Shown here piece after piece: positions 17,812 through 26,849 of a stretch of 64,000 nucleotides of DNA (the stretch's first letter is position 1; every line of letters starts with the position of its first letter). The notes beneath the pieces are model-generated. The model did not search any database and was not told the DNA's origin. It saw nothing but the letters and a program-made list of their open reading frames with translations. The position numbers and the translations under genes are program-made. The stretch is from Kordia sp965224175 (GTDB lineage Bacteria > Bacteroidota > Bacteroidia > Flavobacteriales > Flavobacteriaceae), in the NCBI RefSeq assembly GCF_965224175.1, contig NZ_OZ245041.1, positions 3,100,001 through 3,164,000 of the forward strand, read 5' to 3'.

Positions 17812-20322
17812 TTATTCTTTAATGAATTTTTTAACTTGAACAGATTCACCTGATTGGATTTCTAAAAAGTAAATTCCTTGTGATAAATTGTTTACATCTA
17901 ATTGATATTCAGGTTGTGAATTTGAAGGTTGCTCAGAACTTAATAATCGTCCATTAATATCAAAAATTAAAATAGTGTCTATAGTCTTTTCACTTGTAAT
18001 TGTGAGCTTACTATTAGTAGGGTTTGGGTAAATTGAAATATTAGACAAGCTGTATTCATTTACAGATAATGGCGCTATAATTTCTGTACTTACAGTGTTT
18101 GTTATAATTGCAGGGTTAAAATCGAAAAAGATGTCTGCTTTATTGTTAAATATATCACCAATTACAGCATCATTTTTTGGTTTTATCTTGTAAGCGATAT
18201 ATCCATGTGAATTTGGCTCATCATTTGTGCTATCAGGTAAGTTAATATTGTTAAATATAAACTTTACCATGTTGCCGTTTGTAATTTCCACACTACCTGG
18301 ATGGCTTAAACTTTCCAATTGCATGGTAGTCCAATCTAATCGATCATCTAAAACATTTTCCACATTTACAAAGATTGCACTAGCTGTTCCTGTATTTTGA
18401 AAACGAATAATGTAGTGTAAATATTCATCTGCCTCTTCAAGGAAAATTTCTTCACCTTCTAATACTCTAATATCATTTGGATCATAAGAACCAATTACTG
18501 TTTGATTTAATGTAAATATATTATTGTTTGGTGTATCATCTCCTGTTGTAGGGTTTACTGTAACTGTGGAGACTAAAACATCATCAATATTAGTTGTTGG
18601 TGGAGGAAATACGTTGAACTCTAAATCAATTGTTCTCGTTTCAAAAGGATTTAAATTTATATAATCAAAAGTAAGTGTATTGGCAGTTTGCGAACTTACT
18701 GCTTCACTTGCGTTTAGGAAATTTAATTTAGAACCATCAAACTCAAAAGTGACATTACCACTTAATTGTGTTGTTCCTACGTTTTTATATACTATTTGAT
18801 ATGTAGTATCAAATCCTGGCCTTGGATCATTTAAAGAAGGATAAACTGCTACACTTAAATCATTTATACTTTGTGTTGGAATTAAGCAAAAATCACTAGT
18901 ATCTGTATTTCCTGGCCCTGTAAAACTTGTGGTATGTGATACTGGATTAGATGTGTAATTAGGAAATTGTTGTAGTGTAGTTGTAAAGTCACCTGTATTG
19001 GTGTAGATTTCATAATTTCCATCTTCACTAGTGAATGTAGAAAAACTATAAGTACCATTGCTTGTACTTACCATTACGTTTGGTAAAACTGCATCATTAG
19101 CATCGCATCCGTCAGAATTTAGATCTAGTCTCACTAGACCATTTATACTATTTTCTAAATTACCAATATTTTTATGCCAACCAATTTTTTGATTATTGTC
19201 CGTATAAAGTATGTCCATATCTCCATCTCCGTCAATATCATTCACATCAATATTTATATAGTTAACATTATTTACGATTATTTGTTCTGGACCAAAAGTT
19301 CCTAACCCATCAGTGTTTTCATACCAAACCATTTTATTATTTGAACTTAAGTCTGAAAACGAAAGAACATCCATATCTCCATCATTATCTAAATCAACAA
19401 CTTTAAGGTAATAACTTTCCGTTTGAGCTGTTACAACATGTTCCGCATTAAAATTACCTAAACCATCTGTATTTTCAGACCAAATGATACCATCAATACT
19501 ACTAGAATTAGTAGAGATTATATCCATGTCTCCATCTCCATCTATATCTTCAATATCACCTGCAGAAGAATTATAAATGTATGAACTTGGTATATAACCA
19601 CCAAGGTCAAAGTTTCCTTGCCCATCTACGTTTTCACGCCATTGGAAAGCGTTACAACAGTAAGATTCATAAACAACATCTAAATCTCCGTCACCATCAA
19701 TATCTGATACTCTAATATTTCCTATTCCATCATAGCTACTAACAATACCTTGTGGAGATCCAAAAACTCCTGAACCGTTTATATTTTCTATCCATAGAAC
19801 AGCATTGCCGATAGACTCTACATTCCCCTGACCATTATATTCAGGATATTCATAAACATACATAATGTCCATATAATTGTCATTATTTATATCAAAAACT
19901 TGAAGCCTAGTCAGAGCAGTAGTACTAGAAGGACTCACTATTAGCTGTTTAGCTCCAAAATTGCCTAAGCCATTTGTGTTCTCAAACCAAGATATCCCAG
20001 ATGACTGATGAACAACTATGTCCAAATCACCATCTAAATCTAAATCTAGAGTTTGTAAATCATATATGTCTTCACTATCCGTTAGAATAACGCTTTGCGT
20101 TCCAAAATCTCCATTTCCATTTGTATTTTCATGCCAATAAATAACATTATCTAATTTGTAAAGTAAATCCAAATCACCATCACCATCAAAATCAACAGTA
20201 TCAATAGCATAGTTATTTCCAGTATTGGTAGCGTCTAAAATTACATTTTCTTGAAATCCAACTTGTCCAAATGAAAATTGAATTATAAATAGCAATAGAA
20301 GAATTATATAGTTTTTTTTCAC
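17812..20322 (-). CDS. secreted FG-GAP/VCBS repeat protein with T9SS type A sorting domain
   Basis: A protein of about 836 residues. The chosen GTG start (20322) gives a normal signal peptide, VKKNYIILLLLFIIQFSFGQ; the frame is open to a TTG at 20364. The first half carries about seven repeats with Ca-binding-like DxDGDGDxD loops alternating with WxENTDGLGxF, typical of FG-GAP/VCBS beta-propellers. Then come CARDB-like and DUF7619-like segments (GSYDPNDIRVLEGEEI, FRNTGTA-type). The last 75 residues (ISIYPNPTNSKLTI, LSQGIYFLEI, KFIKE) are a Por secretion tail. It is expected to be exported by the type IX system and surface-bound or released. The ligand is unknown. Confidence 0.85.
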   Translation of the reverse strand: MKKNYIILLLLFIIQFSFGQVGFQENVILDATNTGNNYAIDTVDFDGDGDLDLLYKLDNVIYWHENTNGNGDFGTQSVILTDSEDIYDLQTLDLDLDGDLDIVVHQSSGISWFENTNGLGNFGAKQLIVSPSSTTALTRLQVFDINNDNYMDIMYVYEYPEYNGQGNVESIGNAVLWIENINGSGVFGSPQGIVSSYDGIGNIRVSDIDGDGDLDVVYESYCCNAFQWRENVDGQGNFDLGGYIPSSYIYNSSAGDIEDIDGDGDMDIISTNSSSIDGIIWSENTDGLGNFNAEHVVTAQTESYYLKVVDLDNDGDMDVLSFSDLSSNNKMVWYENTDGLGTFGPEQIIVNNVNYINIDVNDIDGDGDMDILYTDNNQKIGWHKNIGNLENSINGLVRLDLNSDGCDANDAVLPNVMVSTSNGTYSFSTFTSEDGNYEIYTNTGDFTTTLQQFPNYTSNPVSHTTSFTGPGNTDTSDFCLIPTQSINDLSVAVYPSLNDPRPGFDTTYQIVYKNVGTTQLSGNVTFEFDGSKLNFLNASEAVSSQTANTLTFDYINLNPFETRTIDLEFNVFPPPTTNIDDVLVSTVTVNPTTGDDTPNNNIFTLNQTVIGSYDPNDIRVLEGEEIFLEEADEYLHYIIRFQNTGTASAIFVNVENVLDDRLDWTTMQLESLSHPGSVEITNGNMVKFIFNNINLPDSTNDEPNSHGYIAYKIKPKNDAVIGDIFNNKADIFFDFNPAIITNTVSTEIIAPLSVNEYSLSNISIYPNPTNSKLTITSEKTIDTILIFDINGRLLSSEQPSNSQPEYQLDVNNLSQGIYFLEIQSGESVQVKKFIKE

Positions 20323-20581
20323 GTTTTTATAGATTTTATTTTTCAAGTTAATGAAAAAAATCAACCATTTCTTCTTACACGAGATTTTTTCTGCCTATTA
20401 GTTTTTAAAATCAGTATTGGTTTTCTTAAAAAAGTAATAATTCTTAAAAAAATAAATTTCTTAATTGACATAAATACACCTCATAAATACAGATACCCTT
20501 AAAATAAAGGGGTCAAAATTCAAATATTGATAAAAATAAAATTTTAAACCCTAAAAAATACGGGGTTACAATCAATTTAAA

Positions 20582-20589
20582 TAGGTTTG
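20582..20589 (+). promoter_or_regulatory. candidate -7 box before the barrel-glnK-amt genes
   Basis: TAGGTTTG is an exact match to the Bacteroidetes -7 consensus TAnnTTTG, 32 bases before the ATG at 20622. No clear TTTG -33 element is seen at the normal spacing. The rest of 20323-20621 is AT-rich without a gene. Confidence 0.45.
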
Positions 20590-20621
20590 TTTCCATAATT
20601 AACTCATAAATTAAATACATT

Positions 20622-21353
20622 ATGAAAAAAACTTTTACTTGTTTATTGATTTTTACAGCTTTTTCATTATTTGCTCAAAAAGAACCCTCAGAAGATAAAT
20701 TTAGCGTTGGTCTTTCTCTCAATCACGATATGTTTTTTGGGTTTAATCCTATGATGACTTTTGCTTATGATGTTAGTGAAAAAGGAGCTTTAACCGCGTA
20801 TGGTATTCAATGGGGCGCTGGTACAGGAAGCGCTTGGGGACAATGGACTGAATTTGGACTAGGTTACAATTTTACTGCTGGTGATTTTGACATCAATCCA
20901 CAATTAGGGTTTACTTTTGGTAGTTTACTTTCTAGTGGCGCAACACAGGAAGGAGTTATTGGAGATGGTATCGTCCCAAATCTAACTGTCAACTATAATT
21001 CAGAAAAGTTTGAAGGACAACTTTACTTTGGCTACTATGCGTCTCTTAGTGATAACACTTCAGCAGGACAAAATACAACCAATTATATTCATTACTGGGC
21101 TAATTTTGGCTACAAGGCAACATCTTTCTTTTCATTTGGTGCTCACTTAGAGCAACTAAACTTTACTGGCGGTAGCGTGAACGGTGGAGGAGATTTAGAC
21201 AGTAATGATGTATATATCGGCTTAGGTCCTTATGTACAATTTACAAAAGGTGATGCAGGTCTGCGTCTTTCATTTGGTGGAAATCTTGCAGATGAAGATG
21301 ATGGAGCTGTAGCGGATGACTTCTATAAATTATCCTTCTTTGTCAGTTTATAA
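20622..21353 (+). CDS. putative outer-membrane beta-barrel protein upstream of glnK-amt
   Basis: A 243-residue protein with a signal peptide (MKKTFTCLLIFTAFSLFAQ, cut after FAQ). The rest alternates aromatic and polar residues in many short strands (for example LTAYGIQWGAG, HYWANFGYKA) and ends in Phe-Val-Ser-Leu, as in outer-membrane barrels. It lies directly before the PII and ammonium transporter genes, separated by an 18-bp hairpin. An outer-membrane role linked to nitrogen supply is inference. It may correspond to a DUF6733-type family, which I cannot confirm. Confidence 0.55.
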   Translation: MKKTFTCLLIFTAFSLFAQKEPSEDKFSVGLSLNHDMFFGFNPMMTFAYDVSEKGALTAYGIQWGAGTGSAWGQWTEFGLGYNFTAGDFDINPQLGFTFGSLLSSGATQEGVIGDGIVPNLTVNYNSEKFEGQLYFGYYASLSDNTSAGQNTTNYIHYWANFGYKATSFFSFGAHLEQLNFTGGSVNGGGDLDSNDVYIGLGPYVQFTKGDAGLRLSFGGNLADEDDGAVADDFYKLSFFVSL

Positions 21354-21369
21354 ATTAATTTAAAAAACA

Positions 21370-21410
21370 GCTTAAAAGTATCTTAATATCAGATTAAGAT
21401 ACTTTTAAGC
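21370..21410 (+). other. 18-bp perfect hairpin between the barrel gene and glnK
   Basis: GCTTAAAAGTATCTTAAT and ATTAAGATACTTTTAAGC are exact complements with a 5-base loop (ATCAG). The right arm is followed by CATTTCATGA and not by a U-tract, so it is not a classical terminator. It could terminate partially, protect the upstream mRNA end, or separate expression of the barrel from glnK-amt. Confidence 0.55.
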
Positions 21411-21432
21411 CATTTCATGATAAAAAATTCAT

Positions 21433-21771
21433 ATGAAAAAAGTAGAAGCTATTATTAGAAAATCAAAATTCTCTGCTGTTAAAAGAGCACTACATGATGT
21501 CGGTGTAAACTTTTTCTCGTATTGGGATGTTACTGGTCTTGGAAATGAAAAAGAAGGACATGTATATAGAGGTGTTTCTTATAGCACAAGTGATATACAA
21601 AGACGCTATTTATCTATTGTAGTAAATGATGATTTTGAAGAAGTAACTATTAATGCCATTATAGAATCTGCTGCTACTGGAGCTGTTGGTGATGGAAAAA
21701 TATTTGTTTCAGACATCAAAGAAGTCTATAGAATACGAACTGGAGAAAAGGGAGGACAAACTTTAAGATAA
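21433..21771 (+). CDS. glnK: P-II family nitrogen regulatory protein
   Basis: A 112-residue PII trimer subunit sensing 2-oxoglutarate, ATP and ADP. The N-terminus MKKVEAIIRKSKFSAVKRAL is typical. The T-loop reads GNEKEGHVYRGVSYSTSDI with a tyrosine at 50 in the place usually modified by uridylylation, although no modifying enzyme is visible here. C-terminal GAVGDGKIFVSDIKEVYRIRTGE is the PII B/C-loop signature. It ends three bases before amt, the classic glnK-amtB pair, so it probably gates the ammonium channel under nitrogen excess. Confidence 0.95.
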   Translation: MKKVEAIIRKSKFSAVKRALHDVGVNFFSYWDVTGLGNEKEGHVYRGVSYSTSDIQRRYLSIVVNDDFEEVTINAIIESAATGAVGDGKIFVSDIKEVYRIRTGEKGGQTLR

Positions 21772-21774
21772 AAG

Positions 21775-23013
21775 ATGGAATTACTTACTATAAACAATGT
21801 ATGGATGATGATCTGTACAGCACTTGTTTTCTTTATGCACTTAGGTTTTGCATTTTTAGAAATCGGATTAACTCGACAAAAAAATACTATAAACATATTA
21901 TTCAAAAATATGTTTATTATCACAGTTGGACTGTTACTATATTTCCTTGTCGGATTTAATTTAATGTATCCTGGCTTTGAAGAAGGAGCCACTGGCATCT
22001 TTGGTTTTGCTGGATTTGGTTTAGATGCACCACTTGTTGAAGGCGCTTTAGATTTAGGATACAATGAAGGATATACGTATTGGACAGATTTCTTATTCCA
22101 AGGAATGTTTGCCGCAACCGCTGCAACTATTGTTTCTGGAGCTGTTGCTGAACGTATGAAAATAGGACCTTTCATGATTTTTACAGTTTTATATATTGGC
22201 TTAGTATATCCTATTGCAGGTTCCTGGAAATGGGGAGAAGGATTTTTACACACTATGGATACTCCTTTTTATGATTTTGCTGGTTCTACATTGGTACACT
22301 CCGTAGGCGGTTGGGCAGCACTAGTTGCAGTTTGCTTGTTGGGTGCAAGAATTGGAAAATTTAAAGACGGAAAAATACAAGCAATCCGCGGTCATAATAT
22401 TCCATTAGCTACTGCTGGAGTTATCATTCTTTGGTTAGGATGGTTTGGCTTTAATGGTGGTTCTGTTTTATCGGCAGATCCTGCGGGAACTTCTTTAACA
22501 TTAGTTACCACTTGTTTGGCTGCCGCTTCAGGCGGAATAATCGCTGCTTTTGTATCTATGCTTAAATTCAAAAACTTAGATTTAACCATGTTTTTAAATG
22601 GCATTTTGGGAGGATTGGTAGGAATCACAGCTGGAGCTGATCAAATGAGTCCAACTGATGCAATTGTTATTGGAGCGGTTGCAGGCGCTATTATTGTGTT
22701 CGCGGTTTCACTCATTGATAGATTAAAATTAGATGACCCTGTAGGAGCCATCGCAGTACATTTAGTATGTGGTATTTGGGGAACATTAGCTGTTGGTATT
22801 TTTGGAGCGCTTGCGAGTATGCAACAATTCTTAAGTCAGTTAATAGGAGTTGCTGCTTATGCAGGGATATGTATTGTATCTTCATACATCATCATATTTA
22901 CTCTGAAAAAGACAATGGGAATACGAGTATCAGAACGAGAAGAATTAGAAGGTTTAGACGCTCATGAACATGGAATGGATGCATATCCTGACTTTAGACT
23001 GAATGAACATTAA
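21775..23013 (+). CDS. amt: ammonium transporter
   Basis: A 412-residue integral inner-membrane channel with about 11 hydrophobic segments. The two pore histidines of the Amt family are seen in GSTLVHSVGG (about 165-174) and AVHLVCGIWG (about 325). No signal peptide is cleaved. It is translated right after glnK, whose product blocks the channel when nitrogen is plentiful. Together with gltBD upstream this gives ammonium uptake and glutamate formation in one region. Confidence 0.95.
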   Translation: MELLTINNVWMMICTALVFFMHLGFAFLEIGLTRQKNTINILFKNMFIITVGLLLYFLVGFNLMYPGFEEGATGIFGFAGFGLDAPLVEGALDLGYNEGYTYWTDFLFQGMFAATAATIVSGAVAERMKIGPFMIFTVLYIGLVYPIAGSWKWGEGFLHTMDTPFYDFAGSTLVHSVGGWAALVAVCLLGARIGKFKDGKIQAIRGHNIPLATAGVIILWLGWFGFNGGSVLSADPAGTSLTLVTTCLAAASGGIIAAFVSMLKFKNLDLTMFLNGILGGLVGITAGADQMSPTDAIVIGAVAGAIIVFAVSLIDRLKLDDPVGAIAVHLVCGIWGTLAVGIFGALASMQQFLSQLIGVAAYAGICIVSSYIIIFTLKKTMGIRVSEREELEGLDAHEHGMDAYPDFRLNEH

Positions 23014-23098
23014 TTCTAGTTCTACTATGATGATATGATCAATATTTTTGTATGGCATTAAATTTGTATTTTTAAACCTGAATACAATCTTAAATCCT

Positions 23099-23806
23099 AT
23101 GAAAAAAATTACGTATCTGCTCGTTTTATTCTTGTTTTGCTCCATTACTACAAATGCACAAGCTTGGAAACAATTACGTGGTGGCGGAAAAGGAAAAGCT
23201 ATTTTTAATGATAATGGAACCGTTTGGGTGATTGGTATGGGAAATAGCGTTTTTTCATATAATGGGCGTTTATGGAAAGAATATCCTGGTGGAGGAAAAG
23301 CTTTAGATATTACAGTACATAACGGCACACCTTACATTATAGGATTGAATAACGGAATCTGGAAAGGAACAGGTGCTGGTTGGGTTCCAATGCCTGGAAA
23401 TGGACTTGGAAAAAAGATTTATAGTGATAATGGACAATTATGGCTGATAGGTCTAAATAATAACATATTTTCCTTTGATGGACGTAACTGGAATTTATAT
23501 CCAGGCTATGGAAAAGCCGTTGATATAGCTGCACATCGTGGTATTCCTTATATTATTGCAGAAGATGGAAGTATTTGGAGAGGAAACGGCATGGGTTGGA
23601 TACAACTTCGCGGAAGAGGCATTGGACAAAAGATTGCTTGTGATCGTGATGGAACTGTTTGGGTGATTGGAATTAATAATGGAATTTTTCGCTACCAACG
23701 AAGTCGTTGGATTGAATATGGCGGCGGCGGAAAAGCTTTAGATCTCGCTGTTTACAGGGGAATTCCGTATGTTATAGGACTTCAGCATTCTATTTGGAAA
23801 GGATAA
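23099..23806 (+). CDS. secreted tectonin-like beta-propeller protein
   Basis: A 235-residue protein. The chosen ATG gives the signal peptide MKKITYLLVLFLFCSITTNA followed by QAWKQL. The mature part consists of six alternating modules. One type reads W..L.G.G.GKKI...G.VWVIG.NN.IF and the other reads W..Y.GGGKALDI....G.PYIIG....IWKG. Such spacing resembles tectonin repeats, which form six-bladed lectin-like propellers binding glycans. It has no T9SS tail. It is probably periplasmic or surface exposed. The family call is from pattern only. Confidence 0.6.
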   Translation: MKKITYLLVLFLFCSITTNAQAWKQLRGGGKGKAIFNDNGTVWVIGMGNSVFSYNGRLWKEYPGGGKALDITVHNGTPYIIGLNNGIWKGTGAGWVPMPGNGLGKKIYSDNGQLWLIGLNNNIFSFDGRNWNLYPGYGKAVDIAAHRGIPYIIAEDGSIWRGNGMGWIQLRGRGIGQKIACDRDGTVWVIGINNGIFRYQRSRWIEYGGGGKALDLAVYRGIPYVIGLQHSIWKG

Positions 23807-23821
23807 TATATACAACATAAA

Positions 23822-23856
23822 AAATAGGCTATCTAAAAAATCTAGATAGCCTATTT
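23822..23856. terminator. bidirectional intrinsic terminator
   Basis: AAATAGGCTATCTA and TAGATAGCCTATTT form a 14-bp stem with a 7-base loop between the convergent tectonin-like gene and the DUF1761 gene. The flanks are T-rich on the plus side and A-rich upstream, fitting termination in both directions. Confidence 0.8.
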
Positions 23857-23874
23857 ATATTTTTACAGTCAATT

Positions 23875-24318
23875 TTACATCCAAGCATTTACAATTCCGC
23901 CCATAATAGCAAAAGTCACTATCCAATAACCAACGTTAATCAGCATATATTTGAATGATTTTTGCTCAAATAAAGCATTGGTTACTAGCACTGGCATTGC
24001 GATAAATAATGCGCATGAAATTCCGTGTACAACTCCATGTCCAAAAGTGTGATATTTTGAAACATCCATTCCATGCAATTCATCTGGCGGCATTCCTCCT
24101 GTAATTACCGAGTTGGCATAAATAAAGAATACAGCAAAAAAAGCTAAGATGACGCTGAGTCCAAATCGAAGTGGCATGCTTCCTTGTTTTGCTTTCTCTT
24201 CAGTCATGCCAGTTTCTTTCATCCAAGCTTTCCCAAATAAAGGACCATACCACAAAAATCCTATCACAAGTGTAGACAAAGCTGCTACGACAAGTGCTAT
24301 CCAATTTACGTTTTCCAT
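23875..24318 (-). CDS. DUF1761 family membrane protein
   Basis: A 147-residue protein with four hydrophobic helices. The N-terminal NWIALVVAALSTLVIGFLWYGPLFGKAWMK pattern (residues 4-33, key residues W25, Y26, G27, P28) and the second-helix FGLSVILAFF match DUF1761. The function is unknown in the family. It converges with the tectonin-like gene on a shared terminator and follows a thioesterase gene on the same strand, 75 bases away. Confidence 0.75.
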   Translation of the reverse strand: MENVNWIALVVAALSTLVIGFLWYGPLFGKAWMKETGMTEEKAKQGSMPLRFGLSVILAFFAVFFIYANSVITGGMPPDELHGMDVSKYHTFGHGVVHGISCALFIAMPVLVTNALFEQKSFKYMLINVGYWIVTFAIMGGIVNAWM

Positions 24319-24393
24319 AATGTTTGATGTTAGTTAATAAAGTTTTTAGGTGTATTTAAATGTACTTCTTTTTCACTAACATTCAAACACTTA

Positions 24394-24867
24394 CTATAAA
24401 TTCTCAGGCTTTTTACCAAAACGACGTGTATCTTCTTTGGTTAATATTTTAAAGTTTTTTGTTCTTGGCAGATTGCGCAATGCTTCATTAAATCCTTCTG
24501 GCAAACCTATTAATTGACGCGTTTTTAAATCAATCCAAGCGCCCATCATTTCACAGCTTGCAAAGTTTTTTCCGTTTGTATCATAGAAATTATGAAGAAA
24601 TTCAAAGAACATTCCATCTTCACTAAGTCCCGCAATCTCAAGAGAGACTTTTACAGGTTTCCCCGGAAAAGCTTCTTTAAAATAGTACATGTGTTCATAA
24701 AATACCACTGGACCAATATTATGTTTTGCCAATTCTCTTTGTGTAAAACCATTTTCAATGAGAAATCCCATACGTGTATGACTCATGAAATTTATGTATG
24801 CTGAGTTGGCTAAGTGGCGATTTGCATCTAAATCACTCCAACGAATGTCAAATTCTTTAAAATACAT
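24394..24867 (-). CDS. acyl-CoA thioesterase, 4HBT/YbgC-like hotdog fold
   Basis: A 157-residue hotdog protein. The N-terminus FDIRWSDLDANRHLANSAYINF carries the WxDxDxxxHxNNxxYxxF signature of 4-hydroxybenzoyl-CoA thioesterase-like enzymes, with Asp14 and His18 expected to be catalytic. It likely cleaves acyl-CoA or acyl-ACP in the cytoplasm, but the chain length is unknown. It is divergent from the hydrolase gene, with only 29 bases between the start codons. Confidence 0.8.
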   Translation of the reverse strand: MYFKEFDIRWSDLDANRHLANSAYINFMSHTRMGFLIENGFTQRELAKHNIGPVVFYEHMYYFKEAFPGKPVKVSLEIAGLSEDGMFFEFLHNFYDTNGKNFASCEMMGAWIDLKTRQLIGLPEGFNEALRNLPRTKNFKILTKEDTRRFGKKPENL

Positions 24868-24886
24868 TATATTTATTTTTTATTTT

Positions 24887-24894
24887 CAAAAATA
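24887..24894 (-). promoter_or_regulatory. candidate -7 box of the thioesterase gene
   Basis: The minus-strand TATTTTTG matches TAnnTTTG exactly, 20 bases before the thioesterase ATG. It lies inside the 29-base divergent spacer and reaches almost to the hydrolase start codon, so the two promoters must overlap. Confidence 0.45.
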
Positions 24895-24896
24895 GC

Positions 24897-25865
24897 ATGC
24901 CAGTAGTAAAAAGTCATTACAATCCACCACATATTTTTAAAAGTGGACATTTTTCCACCATTTATTCCGGTCTTTATAGAAACGTTTCTGGCGTTTATCA
25001 GAAGCGTGAACGCATTACACTAAGCGATCAAGATTTTATTGATTTAGATTGGAGTTATGCTGCATATCACCCAAATACTTCGAAGCTTATTGTGATTTTG
25101 CATGGTTTAGAAGGAAATGCGCAGCGTGCGTACGTGAAAGGAACTGCTAAGATTTTTAATCGTAATGGATATGATGCTGTTGGCATGAATTTTAGAAGTT
25201 GTAGCGGACAACCAAATCGTCTGTACAGATCATATAATGCAGGTGCTACAGAAGATTTGCGAGAAGTTATGGAACATATTTTGACAAATTATCCACAGTA
25301 CTCACATATTGTGCTTAAAGGTTTTAGTTTGGGCGGAAATATGCTGTTAAAATATTTAGGCGAACCTATTCGTATTCCTAAAGAAATAAAAGCAGGAATT
25401 GCAGTATCTGTTCCATGTCAATTGAAAGGTTCTTTGTTACAAATGAATCGAGTTGAAAACTATCTGTATTCACGAATGTTTATTAAGTATTTGCAGAAAA
25501 AATTAGAGACTAAAAATGCTTCTTTCCCTAATTTGATTAAGCTTGAAGATATAAAAAAGGCAAATTCATTACTAAAGATTGATGATTTGTATTCTTCTAA
25601 AGCGCATGGATATGAAGATGCTTTCGATTATTATAAAAAGTGTTCTTCGCGACAGTTTTTACCATATATTAAGATTCCAACCTTATTGATTAATGCAAAA
25701 AATGATTCGTTTTTGTCTAAAGATTGTTTTCCTGTGGAAGAAGCCGAAAAAAATGCTAATTTCTATTTAGAGATTCCAAAATACGGTGGTCATGTTGGTT
25801 TTTTTGATGAAGACAATATTTATTACACAGAAAAGAGAGCCTTAAATTTTGCTACTTTGGCCTAA
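24897..25865 (+). CDS. alpha/beta hydrolase, YheT-like
   Basis: A 322-residue cytoplasmic hydrolase. Features are the oxyanion segment VILHGLEGNAQRAY (about 66-79), the nucleophile Ser in KGFSLGGNMLLKYLGEP, an acidic residue in INAKNDSFLS and the late His in YGGHVGFFDE. The order and the NFRSCSGQPNR motif match the YheT/COG0429 (ABHD1/3-like) family, whose substrates are lipid or ester-like and mostly undefined. Its 3' end overlaps the convergent prsW-like gene by 14 bases. Confidence 0.8.
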   Translation: MPVVKSHYNPPHIFKSGHFSTIYSGLYRNVSGVYQKRERITLSDQDFIDLDWSYAAYHPNTSKLIVILHGLEGNAQRAYVKGTAKIFNRNGYDAVGMNFRSCSGQPNRLYRSYNAGATEDLREVMEHILTNYPQYSHIVLKGFSLGGNMLLKYLGEPIRIPKEIKAGIAVSVPCQLKGSLLQMNRVENYLYSRMFIKYLQKKLETKNASFPNLIKLEDIKKANSLLKIDDLYSSKAHGYEDAFDYYKKCSSRQFLPYIKIPTLLINAKNDSFLSKDCFPVEEAEKNANFYLEIPKYGGHVGFFDEDNIYYTEKRALNFATLA

Positions 25866-26529
25866 AATTGGAATTCCGCTGATGAATCCGAATTGCTTTT
25901 TGTGACAGTAATATTCCAACAGCTAGCGACATAAATGCGCCTATAGAAATTCCAGGAATGTATTCAATGATAAGAAAGAAGTCATAGATTCCGTGGAAAA
26001 AAGTAGCTAAGGCTAATCCGATGAGATTGTATTTCACTCGATTTCTTGAAAATTTGGCTTTTCCCATGTAATATCCCATAATGATTCCAAAAGTGGCATG
26101 CGCAGGAACTGCCGTAAATGCTCTATAAATGGCAACATCAATACCTCCTTGAAACGAATAGGCTAAGTTTTCTGTGACTGCAAAACCCATAGAAACCATT
26201 ACAGCATACATGATTCCGTCATAAGGTTCGTCAAATTCTTTGTGTCGTTGTGCAAAATAGCGCACAAAGATATATTTACTAAATTCTTCTACTAGCGCAA
26301 CAACAATAAACGCTTTGCAGAATTGAATCCACCAAATTTGACTTTCAATCTCAGGATATACTTGCGAAAAGAATAAATGTGATACAGATGCAATTAAAAT
26401 ACTACCTATAGCACCTAACAAAAAGCAGATGAATAAGAGGTGCCGCGGTTCTTTATCATATTTATCACTATAATAAATATAGATAATGATTAATAATGCT
26501 GGCGCAATAGATAATAATACTAAAGGCAT
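25852..26529 (-). CDS. PrsW family intramembrane metalloprotease
   Basis: A 225-residue protein with about seven membrane helices. The PrsW metal-site motifs are visible: EEFSK in VALVEEFSKYIFVRYF (about 80), GFAVTEN with the second Glu (about 115), HATFGIIMGYYMG and FHGIYDFFL with the histidines. PrsW-type proteases cleave membrane proteins such as anti-sigma factors, but the substrate here is unknown. It converges with and overlaps the hydrolase gene tail. Confidence 0.85.
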   Translation of the reverse strand: MPLVLLSIAPALLIIIYIYYSDKYDKEPRHLLFICFLLGAIGSILIASVSHLFFSQVYPEIESQIWWIQFCKAFIVVALVEEFSKYIFVRYFAQRHKEFDEPYDGIMYAVMVSMGFAVTENLAYSFQGGIDVAIYRAFTAVPAHATFGIIMGYYMGKAKFSRNRVKYNLIGLALATFFHGIYDFFLIIEYIPGISIGAFMSLAVGILLSQKAIRIHQRNSNFRPK

Positions 26530-26837
26530 TGGGTAGTTTTGTCAAAAATAATAAAAGCGTAGAAAAAATGAAGTATTTATGCTAGTTTAACTTGAATTAA
26601 ACATAATTTTCACTTTCTACATAAAGACAAAAAAATGATGCTTTCTCTGCTACATTTATAATTTTTCTTTTGGAGAAGCTATAAAAACTGCTCTTATCTC
26701 AAATATAGAATTCATATCAAATCATTATTCGAACGACTTTTGATACATTCTGCGGAAGCGTAAAAATAATTTTTATAAAAGTCTAGAAAACACACAGAAT
26801 AGCACTGCATAAAGCCAGGCTTTGTCAGTAATTTTAC
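26530..26837. other. intergenic region without a gene
   Basis: This stretch of about 310 bases lies between the divergent prsW-like and yicC genes. It is AT-rich with no sustained frame. Apart from a tiny AAAGCCAGGCTTT palindrome near 26813-26824, I see nothing in it. Confidence 0.5.
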
Positions 26838-26845
26838 TATTTTTG
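26838..26845 (+). promoter_or_regulatory. yicC: -7 box abutting the yicC start codon
   Basis: TATTTTTG matches TAnnTTTG exactly and is followed by CCGT and then the ATG at 26850. With transcription normally starting a few bases after the box, the mRNA would have almost no leader. Confidence 0.5.
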
Positions 26846-26849
26846 CCGT

